The position numbers and the translations under genes were made by a program. Of a DNA stretch of 64,000 nt, positions 27,966-37,400 are shown piece by piece. Source of the stretch: Sinomonas atrocyanea (GTDB lineage: Bacteria > Actinomycetota > Actinomycetes > Actinomycetales > Micrococcaceae); NCBI RefSeq assembly GCF_030812675.1, contig NZ_JAUSTE010000001.1, positions 186,001-250,000 of the forward strand. Reading direction: 5' to 3'. The notes under the pieces were generated by a model, which searched no databases, had not been told where the DNA came from, and saw only the letters and a list, made by a program, of their open reading frames with translations. The first letter of the stretch is position 1, and every line of letters starts with the position of its first letter.

Positions 27966-29395
27966 TAGACTCCTTCGGCTCGCAGGACGCTCGTCACGGA
28001 TTCGACGACGTCCAGGTTCTTGATGTCGGCGACGGTGGCCGCGAGGGCGGCCTCCGAGGCGCGGTGGGTCACGAAGCGCAGTTCGGCTCGGCGGCCCTCG
28101 GGCCGTCCGGCACCCTCCACTGCAGGCTCTGCCCCGTCGATCCGCTGGCGCATCGTCTCGATGGAGACGCCATGCTCGGCGAAGACGGCGGCGACGCGCG
28201 CCAGGACGCCCGGCTGGTCGGCGACCTCGAGGCCGATGCTGTAGCTGGTCGTCACGGCCTCGGGGCCCACGAGCGGGAGCGTGCGGGTCGCCGTGCCGGT
28301 GCGGCCGGGCGAGCCGGCCAGGAGACGGCGGGCCGTCGTGACGACGTCGCCCATGATCGCCGACGCGGTGGGGGCGCCGCCGGCCCCGGCGCCGTAGAAC
28401 ATGAGCGAGCCGGCGTTCTCGGCCTCGATGAACACTGCGTTGTATGCCCCGCGGACGGCTGCCAGCGGGTGCGTGCGCGGCAGCAGGGTCGGGTGGACGC
28501 GGACGCTCACGCCCTCGCGGGGCACGGCGGCCGCGCCGTCGAGGTCGCCCCCGGGCCCGCCCGCCGCCTCGAGCGGGACGAGCTCGGCGATCGCGAGGAG
28601 CTTGATCGTCAGCCCGGCGTCCTGGGCGGCGGCGATGTCCGCGGCGCTCACCTTGGTGATGCCCTCGCAGCGCACGTCGTCGAGCGAGACCCGCGTGTGG
28701 AAGGCGAGGGAGGCGAGGATGGCTGCCTTCGCTGCGGCGTCGAGCCCCTCGACGTCGGCGGTGGGGTCCGCCTCGGCGTAGCCGAGCCGCTGGGCCTCGG
28801 CCAGGACGTCGGCGAACTGCGCGCCGGTCGTGTCCATCGCATCGAGGATGAAGTTCGTGGTGCCGTTGACGATCCCGAGCACGCGGGTGATGCGGTCGCC
28901 CGAGAGGCTCTCGCGGATCGGGCGGATGATCGGGATGGCCCCGGCCACGGCCGCCTCGAAGTTGAGCTCGGCCCCGTTGGCGTCGGCCTCGTCGAACAGC
29001 GTCGCGCCGTCCTGGGCGAGCAAGGCCTTGTTGCCGGTGACCACGGAGGCGCCGCGGCGCAGGGCAGCGAGGATGTGGGTGCGTGCCGGCTCCATGCCGC
29101 CCATGAGCTCGATGACGAGGTCCGCGGAGTCCACGAGGCCCTCCGCGTCGGTCGTGTAGAGCCCGCGCGGGAGCTCGACGTCGCGCGGGGCGTCCACGTT
29201 GCGCACGGCGATGCCGACGAGTTCGAGCCTCGCCCCGGCCCGGGCGGCGAGCGCCTCGGCGTCGTCCAGGAGGATCCGGGCCACCTGGGAGCCCACGGTG
29301 CCGCCGCCCAGCAGCGCCACCTTGAGCACGCGCCCCGCCTCGGCCCCGGGCTCAAGGCCGGCCTGCGGCTGGGGGGCCTCGCTGGTCTCCGTCAT
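27965..29395 (-). CDS. hom: homoserine dehydrogenase
   Basis: 476 residues. NAD(P)-binding [17 protein letters not shown] at ~25, catalytic region [20 protein letters not shown] with [11 protein letters not shown], and a C-terminal ACT domain ([20 protein letters not shown]) that gives feedback inhibition by threonine. It reduces aspartate semialdehyde to homoserine. ATG 29395 is preferred over upstream in-frame ATGs because GGGAG precedes it at 5-nt spacing. It lies 59 bp after lysA. Confidence 0.96.
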   Translation of the reverse strand: MTETSEAPQPQAGLEPGAEAGRVLKVALLGGGTVGSQVARILLDDAEALAARAGARLELVGIAVRNVDAPRDVELPRGLYTTDAEGLVDSADLVIELMGGMEPARTHILAALRRGASVVTGNKALLAQDGATLFDEADANGAELNFEAAVAGAIPIIRPIRESLSGDRITRVLGIVNGTTNFILDAMDTTGAQFADVLAEAQRLGYAEADPTADVEGLDAAAKAAILASLAFHTRVSLDDVRCEGITKVSAADIAAAQDAGLTIKLLAIAELVPLEAAGGPGGDLDGAAAVPREGVSVRVHPTLLPRTHPLAAVRGAYNAVFIEAENAGSLMFYGAGAGGAPTASAIMGDVVTTARRLLAGSPGRTGTATRTLPLVGPEAVTTSYSIGLEVADQPGVLARVAAVFAEHGVSIETMRQRIDGAEPAVEGAGRPEGRRAELRFVTHRASEAALAATVADIKNLDVVESVTSVLRAEGV

Positions 29396-29454
29396 GGTCG
29401 CTCCCATCGTCGTCTGTCCCACGGTCTCTCGCCTCGCTGTCCCGCCTCGGGCGG

Positions 29455-30957
29455 TCATGCGCCCATGTCGCGGGAGAGCAGGTCCTCTTCGGTCTCGCCG
29501 CGCACGATCCAGCGGGCCGCGCCGTCGCGGACGGCCAGCACGCCGGGGCGCGCGAGGTAGTTGTAGTTGCTCGACAGCGCCCAGCAGTAGGCCCCGGTCC
29601 CCGGGACGGCCAGCAGATCGCCGGCGCGCACGTCCCCGGGCAGGTAGGCGTCTCGGACCACGATGTCGCCGCTCTCGCAGTGCTTGCCCACCACGCGGAC
29701 CAGCTGCGGCGCGGCGTCGGAGGTCCGATTGGCCAGGGCCACGGAGTAGTCCGCGTCGTACAGGACGGGGCGCGCGTTGTCGCTCATGCCGCCGTCCACC
29801 GAGATGTACCGGCGCACGGCCGTGCCGCCGCCCTCGGGGAGATCGACGACGACGTCCTTGATGGTCCCGACCTCGTAGAGGGTGAACGTCGTGGACCCGA
29901 CGATCGCGCGGCCCGGTTCGATCGAGATCCGCGGGACGGCGATGCCGAGCCGGTCGCACGTGGCACGCACGACGCCGGCCAGCGCCCGGGCGATCTCGGC
30001 CGGCGGACGCGGCGCGTCTCCGGGGAGGTAGGCGATGCCGTACCCGCCGCCGAGGTCGAGTTCGGGCAGGGCGACGCCGTACGCCGACCGCATCGCGGCG
30101 ACGAACTCGAGCAGCCGCACGGCCGCGGCCTCGAAGCCCTCGGGCTCGAAGATCTGCGAGCCGATGTGGCAGTGGACGCCGAGGAGCTCGATGCTGTCGT
30201 GGCCGGCCGCGGCCGCGACGGCTTCCTCGGCCATGCTCGCGGGCGCCTCGGTCGCCGCACCGGCGAAGCCCGCGCTGGCCGTTCCCGGCGCCATCGACAG
30301 GCCGAACTTCTGGTCCTCGTGGGCGGTGGCGATGAACTCGTGCGTGTGCGCGTGCACCCCCGGGGTGAGCCGGAGCATCACCTTGGCCCGCGGCGCCTCG
30401 CTGCCGGGGGTGTCGGTGCCGCGGGCCGCCGCGATCGCCGCGACGCGCTCGAGCTCGTCGAGGCTGTCGACGATGATGCGGCCCACCCCCAGCTCGAGGG
30501 CACGGGCGATCTCGGCATCCGACTTGTTGTTGCCGTGCAGCCCGACGAGCTCTCCCGGCGTGCCGGCGCGGGCGGCGACGGCGAGCTCGCCGCCCGAGGC
30601 GGTGTCGAGGCGCAGGCCCTCCTCACGCACCCACGTGGCCACGGCAGTGCAGAGGAAGGACTTGCCCGCGTAGTAGACGTCCACTCCCCCGCAGAGGTCG
30701 GCGAAGGCGGCGTCGAACGCTGTCTTGAAGGCGCGCGCCCGGGCGCGGAAGTCGGCCTCGCTCAGGACGAAGACCGGGGAGCCGTAGGCGCCCTTGATCT
30801 CCGCCACCGGCAGGCCGGCGACGGTGAGCTGGCCGCCCGGGCCGCGCCCGACGTCGTGCGCCCACAGCGCGGGGACCAGCCGGTTGGGGTCCTCGGGGAC
30901 CCCGAGCCAGGCGGGGGCGAGCGGGGAGGCGGCGCCGGCCGCCGTCATCTCGGCCAC
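29455..30957 (-). CDS. lysA: diaminopimelate decarboxylase
   Basis: 500 residues, fold type III PLP enzyme making lysine from meso-diaminopimelate, the last step of the pathway. The PLP lysine is K99 in YYAGKSFLC. HCHIGSQI, the GGGYGIAY phosphate-binding loop, and a C-terminal CESGDIV are in order, the last supplying the active-site Cys from the partner subunit. The ~40 extra N-terminal residues are seen in actinobacterial LysA. The GTG at 30957 lies 4 bp after the argS stop; an ATG three codons later is an alternative. Confidence 0.96.
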   Translation of the reverse strand: MAEMTAAGAASPLAPAWLGVPEDPNRLVPALWAHDVGRGPGGQLTVAGLPVAEIKGAYGSPVFVLSEADFRARARAFKTAFDAAFADLCGGVDVYYAGKSFLCTAVATWVREEGLRLDTASGGELAVAARAGTPGELVGLHGNNKSDAEIARALELGVGRIIVDSLDELERVAAIAAARGTDTPGSEAPRAKVMLRLTPGVHAHTHEFIATAHEDQKFGLSMAPGTASAGFAGAATEAPASMAEEAVAAAAGHDSIELLGVHCHIGSQIFEPEGFEAAAVRLLEFVAAMRSAYGVALPELDLGGGYGIAYLPGDAPRPPAEIARALAGVVRATCDRLGIAVPRISIEPGRAIVGSTTFTLYEVGTIKDVVVDLPEGGGTAVRRYISVDGGMSDNARPVLYDADYSVALANRTSDAAPQLVRVVGKHCESGDIVVRDAYLPGDVRAGDLLAVPGTGAYCWALSSNYNYLARPGVLAVRDGAARWIVRGETEEDLLSRDMGA

Positions 30958-30961
30958 GGGC

Positions 30962-32620
30962 CTACATCCTCTCCGGGGCGGAGACGCCGAGCAGGCCGAG
31001 CCCGTTGGCGAGGACCTGGCTCGTGGCGTCGTTGAGCCACAGGCGCGTCCGGTTCAGGTCGGTGACCTCCTCGTCGCCCTGGGGCGCGATACGGCAGTTG
31101 TCGTACCACGAGTGGTAGGCGCTCGCGACTGCCTCGAGGTGGCGTGCCACGCGGTGCGGCTCGCGGAACTCGGCGGCCTTGGCCACGATCGACGGGTAGG
31201 CCGCGAGGCGCGCCAGGAGGTCGTTCTCGCTCGGGTGCGTCAGCAGGGCCGCGTCGAACACGTCCGCCCCGTCCACGCTGCGGGCCACGCCGGCGGCCTC
31301 GGCGTTGCGCGCGGCCCCGCGGGAGCGGGCATGCGCGTACTGGACGTAGAACACGGGGTTCTCGTTCGAGTTCTTCTTCAGCAGCTCGGGGTCGAGCGTG
31401 AGGGGCGAGTCCGCGGGGTAGCGGGCGAGGGAGTAGCGCACGGCGTCCTTGCCGAGCCACTCGATGAGGTCCTTGAGCTCGATGATGTTGCCCGCGCGCT
31501 TGGACAGCTTGGCCCCGTTGACGGAGACCAGCTGGCCGATGAGCACCTCGATGGCCGCCTCGGGGTCGTCGCCGGCGCAGGCCGCGATGGCCTTGAGCCG
31601 GTTGACGTAGCCGTGGTGGTCGGCGCCGAGGAGGTAGACCTTCTCGGCGAAGCCGCGGTCCTTCTTCGACAGGTAGTAGGCGGCGTCGGCGGCGAAGTAG
31701 GTGGGCTCGCCGTTGGCCCGGATGAGCACGCGGTCCTTGTCGTCGCCGAAGTCGGTGGTGCGCAGCCACACGGCGCCGTCGGCGTCGAAGACGTGGCCCT
31801 GCTCGCGCAGCCGCTTGACGGCGGTCTCGATCGCGCCGGACTCGTGGAGCCCCTCCCGCTCGGAGAAGTAGACGTCGAACTCGACGTCGAACTCGGCGAG
31901 CGTGGCCCTGATGTCCTTCATCTGCGCGGCGTAGGCGGCCTCGCGCACGATCGGCAGTGCGGCCTCGTCGGTCAGCTCGCGCAGGTCGGGGTGGGCGGAG
32001 AGCACCTCGTGGCCGAGGTCGACGATGTACTGGCCCGGGTAGCCGCCCTCGGGGACGTCGCGGCCGTGCAGCCGGGAGAGCACGGAGTTCGCGAAGACGT
32101 TCATCTGGTTGCCCGCGTCGTTGATGTAGTACTCGCGGGTGACGTCCGCGCCCGAGGCCCGCAGCACGCGCGCGATCGAGTCGCCGAGGGCCGCCCAGCG
32201 GGTGTGCCCGATGTGCAGGGGCCCGGTCGGGTTGGCGGAGACGAACTCCATGTTGATGACGTGGCCCGAGAGCGCGTCGTTCGTGCCGTAGGCGGTCCCT
32301 GCCTCCACGATCGCCTTGGCGAGCGCGCCGGCCGCGGCGGCGTCGAGGGTGACGTTGAGGAAGCCCGGGCCCGCGATGTCCACGGACGCGACGCCTTCCA
32401 CGGCGGCGAGGCGCCCGGCGATGAGCTCGGCGAGCTGCCGCGGCGCCATGCCGGCCCGCTTGCCGAGCTGGAGGGCGATGTTCGTGGCCCAGTCCCCGTG
32501 GTCGCGGTTCTTGGGCCGCTCCACGCGGATCTCCTCCGGCACGTCCACGGAGATCTCGCCGGCGCGCACGGCGTCGGCGAGGCAGGCAGAAATGGCGGAG
32601 GAAAGTTCTTCGGGAGTCAC
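30962..32620 (-). CDS. argS: arginyl-tRNA synthetase
   Basis: 552 residues, class I. The N-terminal Add-1 domain that contacts the tRNA D-loop is at ~1-110; HIGH is at 136-139 (PLHIGHT); the KMSKS-like loop reads GAKLSKR; the DALR anticodon-binding domain closes the protein. The GTG start lies 6 nt after TAGGCT, so the mRNA of the whole argS-lysA-hom-thrC-thrB cluster appears leaderless. Pairing argS with lysA is a common actinobacterial arrangement. Confidence 0.97.
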   Translation of the reverse strand: MTPEELSSAISACLADAVRAGEISVDVPEEIRVERPKNRDHGDWATNIALQLGKRAGMAPRQLAELIAGRLAAVEGVASVDIAGPGFLNVTLDAAAAGALAKAIVEAGTAYGTNDALSGHVINMEFVSANPTGPLHIGHTRWAALGDSIARVLRASGADVTREYYINDAGNQMNVFANSVLSRLHGRDVPEGGYPGQYIVDLGHEVLSAHPDLRELTDEAALPIVREAAYAAQMKDIRATLAEFDVEFDVYFSEREGLHESGAIETAVKRLREQGHVFDADGAVWLRTTDFGDDKDRVLIRANGEPTYFAADAAYYLSKKDRGFAEKVYLLGADHHGYVNRLKAIAACAGDDPEAAIEVLIGQLVSVNGAKLSKRAGNIIELKDLIEWLGKDAVRYSLARYPADSPLTLDPELLKKNSNENPVFYVQYAHARSRGAARNAEAAGVARSVDGADVFDAALLTHPSENDLLARLAAYPSIVAKAAEFREPHRVARHLEAVASAYHSWYDNCRIAPQGDEEVTDLNRTRLWLNDATSQVLANGLGLLGVSAPERM

Positions 32621-32626
32621 CCCCCT

Positions 32627-32632
32627 AGCCTA
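32627..32632 (-). promoter_or_regulatory. -10 hexamer TAGGCT, leaderless promoter of argS-lysA-hom-thrCB
   Basis: On the minus strand TAGGCT is followed by AGGGGG (6 nt) and the argS GTG. No leader peptide or attenuator can exist on such an mRNA, so the cluster is not regulated by classical attenuation from this promoter. Confidence 0.55.
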
Positions 32633-32666
32633 CCGGCGCGGCGTGTCCGCGCTGAAACCGCGCCCG

Positions 32667-33986
32667 TCATGGTCCCGGCCGTGCGGCCGGCTCAGCGGGC
32701 GCCGTTCCACGCCGGACGACCACGCCGGGGTGCTCGTCGATGAAGTGCGGCCGGCTGATGACCCAGCCGGAGACGCCGAGGACCGCGAGGGTGAGGCCCA
32801 GGAACGCGAACGAGGCCGTCCAGGCCCCGGTCGCGTCGTGGAGGAGGCCCGCGGCGAGCGGCCCAGCACAGGCCACGACGTAGCCGACTCCCTGGGCGAA
32901 GCCCGAGACGGCGCCGGCCGCCTGGTGGGACCGGGTGCGCAGGTTCACGAGGACGAGCGCGAGCGGGAAGGTCGCCGGCCCGAGCCCGGCGAGTGTGGAC
33001 CACAGCCACGTGGCCGTCCCGGGGGCGAGGGCCAGGCCAAGATAGCCGGCGGCGAAGGTCGCCACGCCGAAGGCGACGACCGGGAACGGGTTGCGCAGCC
33101 TGGCCGCGAGGACGGGCACCGCGAGGCTGAGCGGCAGGCCCAGACCGGCGAAGAGCGAGAGCTGGAAGCCGGCGGCCGCGGCGCCCAGTCCGGCGCCTCC
33201 CACGATCGAGGGCAGCCACGCGAACATCGTGTAGGTGTTCAGCGACGTGCAGCCGAACAGCAGGGCGAGCGCCCAGGCGGCCGGAGAATGCCAGGGGCGG
33301 ACGACGGCGCGCGGCGACCTCGCGCCGTCGTCCGCGGCCTGCGTCGGGTCCGGCTCTGCGCCGGCCGGGGCGGGGTGGGCCTTCGCGCGGCGCCGGCGGC
33401 GGGCGGGCCAGACGGTCAGCCAGGGCACGACCGCGAGGACATTGACGGCCGCCCACCAGCCGAGGGAGGTCCGCCAGCCGGCGGCGTCGGCCACGGGCAC
33501 GGCGAGCAGCGGCGGCACGGTGGTCCCGACGTTGATGACGGTCACGTAGAGGGCCGTCAGGAGCCCGACGCGGTCGGGGAAGTACTTGCGCACCATGGGC
33601 GGCAGGACCACGTTGCCCGCGCCCATGCCGGCGAGCGCGAGGGCGGAGCCCGCGAGGAAGAGTCCGGTCTCCGGCGCCGCGGCCCTGACGACCTGGCCGG
33701 CGGCAGCGGCCCCCATCGCGGCCACCGCGATGGCCTCGACGGTCCAGGCACGCATGAGGAGGGGTGTGAGCAGGCCGGCGACGCCGAAAAGCGCCGTGGG
33801 GAGCATGCCGAGGATGCCCACGAGCCAGGACGGCAGGAACATCTCCCCCGCGATCCGGTCGGTGAGCGCCGGAACGCTCGTCACCGCGATGCGGAGGGTG
33901 AAGGCCACGGCCAGCAGCCCGACAAGGACGAGGATGCGGCCGCGCCAGGGCCTGCGCCCGCGGGTGCCCCCATGTTCTTCTGCCAC
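32667..33986 (-). CDS. MFS transporter of the CynX/NimT type
   Basis: 439 residues with 12 predicted membrane helices in two sixes, joined by a basic, Pro/Ala-rich cytosolic loop (~190-230). The opening VAFTLRIAVTSVPALTDRI and GMGAGNVVLPPMVRKYFPDR match the CynX/NimT subgroup of drug, cyanate or nitroimidazole exporters. Substrate unknown. The GTG at 33986 lies 6 nt after TAGCGT, divergent from the DUF2630 gene. It reads toward argS, 46 bp away. Confidence 0.85.
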   Translation of the reverse strand: MAEEHGGTRGRRPWRGRILVLVGLLAVAFTLRIAVTSVPALTDRIAGEMFLPSWLVGILGMLPTALFGVAGLLTPLLMRAWTVEAIAVAAMGAAAAGQVVRAAAPETGLFLAGSALALAGMGAGNVVLPPMVRKYFPDRVGLLTALYVTVINVGTTVPPLLAVPVADAAGWRTSLGWWAAVNVLAVVPWLTVWPARRRRRAKAHPAPAGAEPDPTQAADDGARSPRAVVRPWHSPAAWALALLFGCTSLNTYTMFAWLPSIVGGAGLGAAAAGFQLSLFAGLGLPLSLAVPVLAARLRNPFPVVAFGVATFAAGYLGLALAPGTATWLWSTLAGLGPATFPLALVLVNLRTRSHQAAGAVSGFAQGVGYVVACAGPLAAGLLHDATGAWTASFAFLGLTLAVLGVSGWVISRPHFIDEHPGVVVRRGTAPAEPAARPGP

Positions 33987-33992
33987 CCCCTG

Positions 33993-33998
33993 ACGCTA
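33993..33998 (-). promoter_or_regulatory. -10 hexamer TAGCGT, leaderless promoter of the MFS gene
   Basis: TAGCGT is followed by 6 nt (CAGGGG) and the GTG at 33986. Its first two bases are shared with the divergent hexamer TATCGT. Confidence 0.5.
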
Positions 33999-34002
33999 TC
34001 GT
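33997..34002 (+). promoter_or_regulatory. -10 hexamer TATCGT, leaderless promoter of the DUF2630 gene
   Basis: TATCGT is followed by 7 nt (GCTGGTC) and the ATG at 34010. It overlaps the -10 of the divergent MFS gene by two bases, so both promoters cannot be opened at once. Confidence 0.5.
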
Positions 34003-34009
34003 GCTGGTC

Positions 34010-34246
34010 ATGGACAACGACATCCAGGACCGTATCCGCCAGCTCATCGACGAGGAGCACTCGCTCCGCGGCACGCCGGGGGCAGGAAGCGCCGAGAAGG
34101 GCACGGGGCGCCTCGGCGAGCTGGAGGCGCAGCTCGACCAGTGCTGGGACCTCCTGCGCCAGCGCCGCGCCAAGCGCGAGTTCGGCGAGGACCCCGACGA
34201 GGCCAGCGTGCGCCCCGCCGACGTGGTGGAGAACTACAAGGAGTAG
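34010..34246 (+). CDS. DUF2630 small cytoplasmic protein
   Basis: 78 residues, highly charged and helical. It has IRQLIDEEHSLR near the N-terminus, LEAQLDQCWDLLRQRRAKREFGEDP in the middle and a conserved VVENYKE end, matching DUF2630. Function is unknown. The ATG at 34010 fits the family start (MDNDIQDRI) and the leaderless promoter better than the GTG three codons upstream. It stands alone between the MFS gene and a tRNA. Confidence 0.88.
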   Translation: MDNDIQDRIRQLIDEEHSLRGTPGAGSAEKGTGRLGELEAQLDQCWDLLRQRRAKREFGEDPDEASVRPADVVENYKE

Positions 34247-34262
34247 CGCCGGCGGCGCCGGT

Positions 34263-34293
34263 TTGCATGGCGCCGGTCAGCACCTGATAAGCT
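34263..34293 (+). promoter_or_regulatory. candidate promoter of tRNA-Arg
   Basis: TTGCAT (34263-34268) precedes TGATAA (34285-34290) at 16-nt spacing, or TAAGCT (34288-34293) at 19. Either puts the transcript start about 25 nt before the tRNA. Confidence 0.45.
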
Positions 34294-34323
34294 CGGTGAG
34301 TTCCCGCGAGGGAAACACGAGCT

Positions 34324-34396
34324 GCCCTCGTAGCTCAGTGGATAGAGCGTCTGCCTCCGGAGCAGAAGGCCGTAGGTTCGAATCCTATCGAGGGCA
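34324..34396 (+). tRNA. tRNA-Arg, anticodon CCG
   Basis: A complete cloverleaf: acceptor arms GCCCTCG (34324-34330) and CGAGGGC (34389-34395) with discriminator A, D-arm GCTC...GAGC, anticodon stem TCTGC/GCAGA with loop CTCCGGA, T-arm GTAGG-TTCGAAT-CCTAT. The anticodon CCG at 34357-34359 reads the Arg codon CGG, common in this GC-rich genome. The CCA end is not encoded. Confidence 0.97.
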
Positions 34397-34401
34397 CCCC
34401 T

Positions 34402-34430
34402 GCACCCCCGGTCCTATGGACCGGGGGTGC
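34402..34430 (+). terminator. hairpin after tRNA-Arg
   Basis: A 13-bp perfect stem (GCACCCCCGGTCC and its complement) with loop TAT starts 6 nt after the tRNA. The T-tract is poor (TCTGCTGT), but the position supports termination or 3' processing of the tRNA transcript. Confidence 0.7.
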
Positions 34431-34467
34431 TCTGCTGTCCGCTTCCGGCCCCCATGAGGGGCGGCAC

Positions 34468-34473
34468 TAGACT
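34468..34473 (+). promoter_or_regulatory. -10 hexamer TAGACT before hrpA
   Basis: TAGACT is followed by 9 nt and the hrpA ATG. The leader would be 2-3 nt or absent; no ribosome-binding site. Confidence 0.5.
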
Positions 34474-34482
34474 GGGTCAGCC

Positions 34483-37400
34483 ATGGCCCTGACGATCACG
34501 TACCCCGCCGCCCTCCCGGTCTCCGAGCGCCGCGACGAGCTCATGGAGGCCATCGCCGCGAACCAGGTCACGATCATCGCCGGTGAGACGGGCTCGGGGA
34601 AGACCACCCAGATCCCGAAGATGTGCCTCGAGCTCGGCCTCGGCGAGAAGGGCCTGATCGGCCACACGCAGCCACGCCGGCTCGCCGCGCGCACCGTCGC
34701 CGAGCGCATCGCCGAGGAGCTGGACGTCGAACTCGGCGCCGAGGTCGGCTTCCAGGTCCGCTTCACGGGCGAGGTCGGGCCGCAGACCCAGGTCAAGCTC
34801 ATGACCGACGGCATCCTGCTCGCCGAGATCCAGCGCGACAGGCTCCTGAGGCGCTACTCGGTGATCATCATCGACGAGGCCCACGAGCGCAGCCTCAACA
34901 TCGACTTCATCCTCGGCTACCTCAAGCGCGTGCTCCCCCAGCGGCCGGACCTGAAGGTCATCATCACCTCGGCGACCATCGACCCCGAGCGCTTCGCCCG
35001 GCACTTCGCGCGCGAGGCGGCCGGGGCCGAGCCCGTGCCCGCCCCCATCGTCGAGGTCTCGGGCCGCACCTACCCGGTCGAGATCCGCTACCGCCCCCTC
35101 GTCGCCGAACCGGCCGGCTCCGAGGACGAGGACGACTCCGTGGCCCGCAGCGACGACGCCCTCGAGGAGGACCGCGACCCGGTCGACGCCGTGTGCGACG
35201 CCGTGGACGAGCTCTCCCGCGAGGCGCCCGGCGACATCCTGATCTTCTTCTCGGGCGAGCGGGAGATCCGCGACGCGGCCGAGGCCCTCGCCGGCTCGAT
35301 CCAGAAGAACCCCCGCATGGCCGGGGCGGAGATCCTGCCCCTGTTCGCCCGGCTCTCGCTCGCCGAGCAGCACCGCGTCTTCACCCCGGGCGGCAAGCGG
35401 CGGATCGTGCTCGCGACGAACGTGGCGGAGACCTCGCTGACCGTCCCCGGCATCAAGTACGTCATCGACACCGGGACGGCGCGCATCTCGCGCTACTCGC
35501 ACCGCACCAAGGTCCAGCGCCTGCCGATCGAGCGTGTCTCGCAGGCCTCGGCGAACCAGCGCGCGGGCCGCTGCGGGCGCGTCTCGGACGGCATCTGCAT
35601 CCGGCTGTACTCCGAGGAGGACTTCCTCTCGCGGCCCGAGTTCACCGACCCCGAGATCCTCCGGACCAACCTCGCCGCGGTGATCCTGCAGATGACCGCC
35701 ATGGGGATCGCCCGCGGGCCCAAGGATGTCGCGGCCTTCCCGTTCGTCGAACCGCCCGAGTCCCGCGCGATCAACGACGGCGTGACCCTCCTGCGCGAAC
35801 TCGGCGCGCTCACCGATGGCAAGGACCAGGGGGCCGGCGGTACGCCCTCCGCGGATCCTGCGCACGACGGCGGTCGCGGCCGCCGCGGGCACCGCACCCC
35901 GGGCGCGGGTGCGGCAGGCGGGGGCACTGCGCGGGGCGGGCTGACCGCCGTCGGCCACCAGCTCGCGCAGCTGCCGGTGGACCCCCGGCTGGGCCGCATG
36001 ATCGTCGAGGCCGCGCGGCGCGACTGCGCCCGCGAGGTCATGGTCCTCGCCGCGGCCCTGACCATCCAGGACCCCCGCGAGCGCCCCTCGCAGGAGACCG
36101 GCAAGCGGCAGGCCGCCGACGAGAAGCACGCGCGGTTCAAGGACGAGAACTCGGACTTCACGGGCTACCTGAACCTGTGGAACTACCTCCAGGAGCAGCA
36201 GCGCGAGCTGTCCTCCTCCGCGTTCCGGCGCCTGTGCAAGGCCGAGTTCATCAACTACCTGCGGGTGCGGGAGTGGCAGGAGCTGTTCCAGCAGCTGCGC
36301 CAGCTCGCCCGCCCGCTCGGGATCTCCCTGGGGCAGGGGCGCGACACGGACCCGGTGGGCAAGCACGACGCCGTCCACCAGTCGCTCCTCGCCGGCCTCC
36401 TGAGCCACATCGGGTTCCTCGACGAACGCAAGCGCGAGTACCTCGGGGCGCGCGGCACCCGGTTCGCGATCTTCCCGGGCTCGGCCCTGTTCAAGAAGAG
36501 CCCGACGTACGTCATGGCCGCCGAGCTCGTCGAGACGAGCCGGCTGTGGGCCCGCACCGCGGCGAAGATGGACCCGGCCTGGGCCGAGCTCGTTGCCCCG
36601 CACCTCGTCAAGCGCACGTACTCCGAGCCGCACTGGTCCAAGCGCTCCGGCTCGGTCATGGCGTACGAGAAGGTCACGCTCTACGGCGTCACCCTCGTCG
36701 CGCAGCGCCGCGTCAACTACGCCCGCATCGACCCACAGCTCGCGCGCGAGCTGTTCATCCGGCACGCGCTCGTCGAGGGCGACTGGCACACGCGCCACCA
36801 CTTCTTCAAGCGCAACCAGGCACTCCTGGAGGAGGTCGAGGAGCTCGAGACGCGCATGCGCCGCCCCGGGCTGCGCGCGGACGACGAGGCGCTGTTCGGG
36901 TTCTACGACGCGCGGGTGCCTGCCTCCGTGGTCTCCGAGCGGCACTTCGACGCCTGGTGGAAGAAGGCCCGGCACGAGGACGAGCGCCTCCTCGACTTCG
37001 ACCGCGCCCTGCTGCTGGGCGAGGACGCCGAGGGCTCGGCCCAGGCCGCCGACGCCGACTACCCCACGGTGTGGCGGCAGGGCGGCTTCGACCTGCCGCT
37101 CGCCTACGAGTTCCACCCCGTGGCCCCCGGCGGGACCCCGGACCCCACCGACGGCGTGACCGCCGAGGTGCCCGTGCTGTTCCTCAACCAGCTCGACCCC
37201 GAGCCCTTCCGGTGGCAGATCCCCGGCCTGCGCACCGAGCTGGTCACCGCGCTCATCAGGTCCCTGCCCAAGCAGGTGCGCAAGGCGTTCGTGCCCGCCC
37301 CCGACGTCGCGCGGCAGGCCGTCGCGGCCCTCGGAGCCGACTTCGACCCGGCCGCGGACGCGCTCGAGGAGTCGCTCGAGCTCGTGCTGCGCCGGCTCAA

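Noticed and set aside
32621-32666. A T-box or leader-peptide attenuator before the argS-lysA-hom-thrCB cluster.
   Set aside because: The gap is 46 bp and the promoter appears leaderless, leaving no room for such an element.
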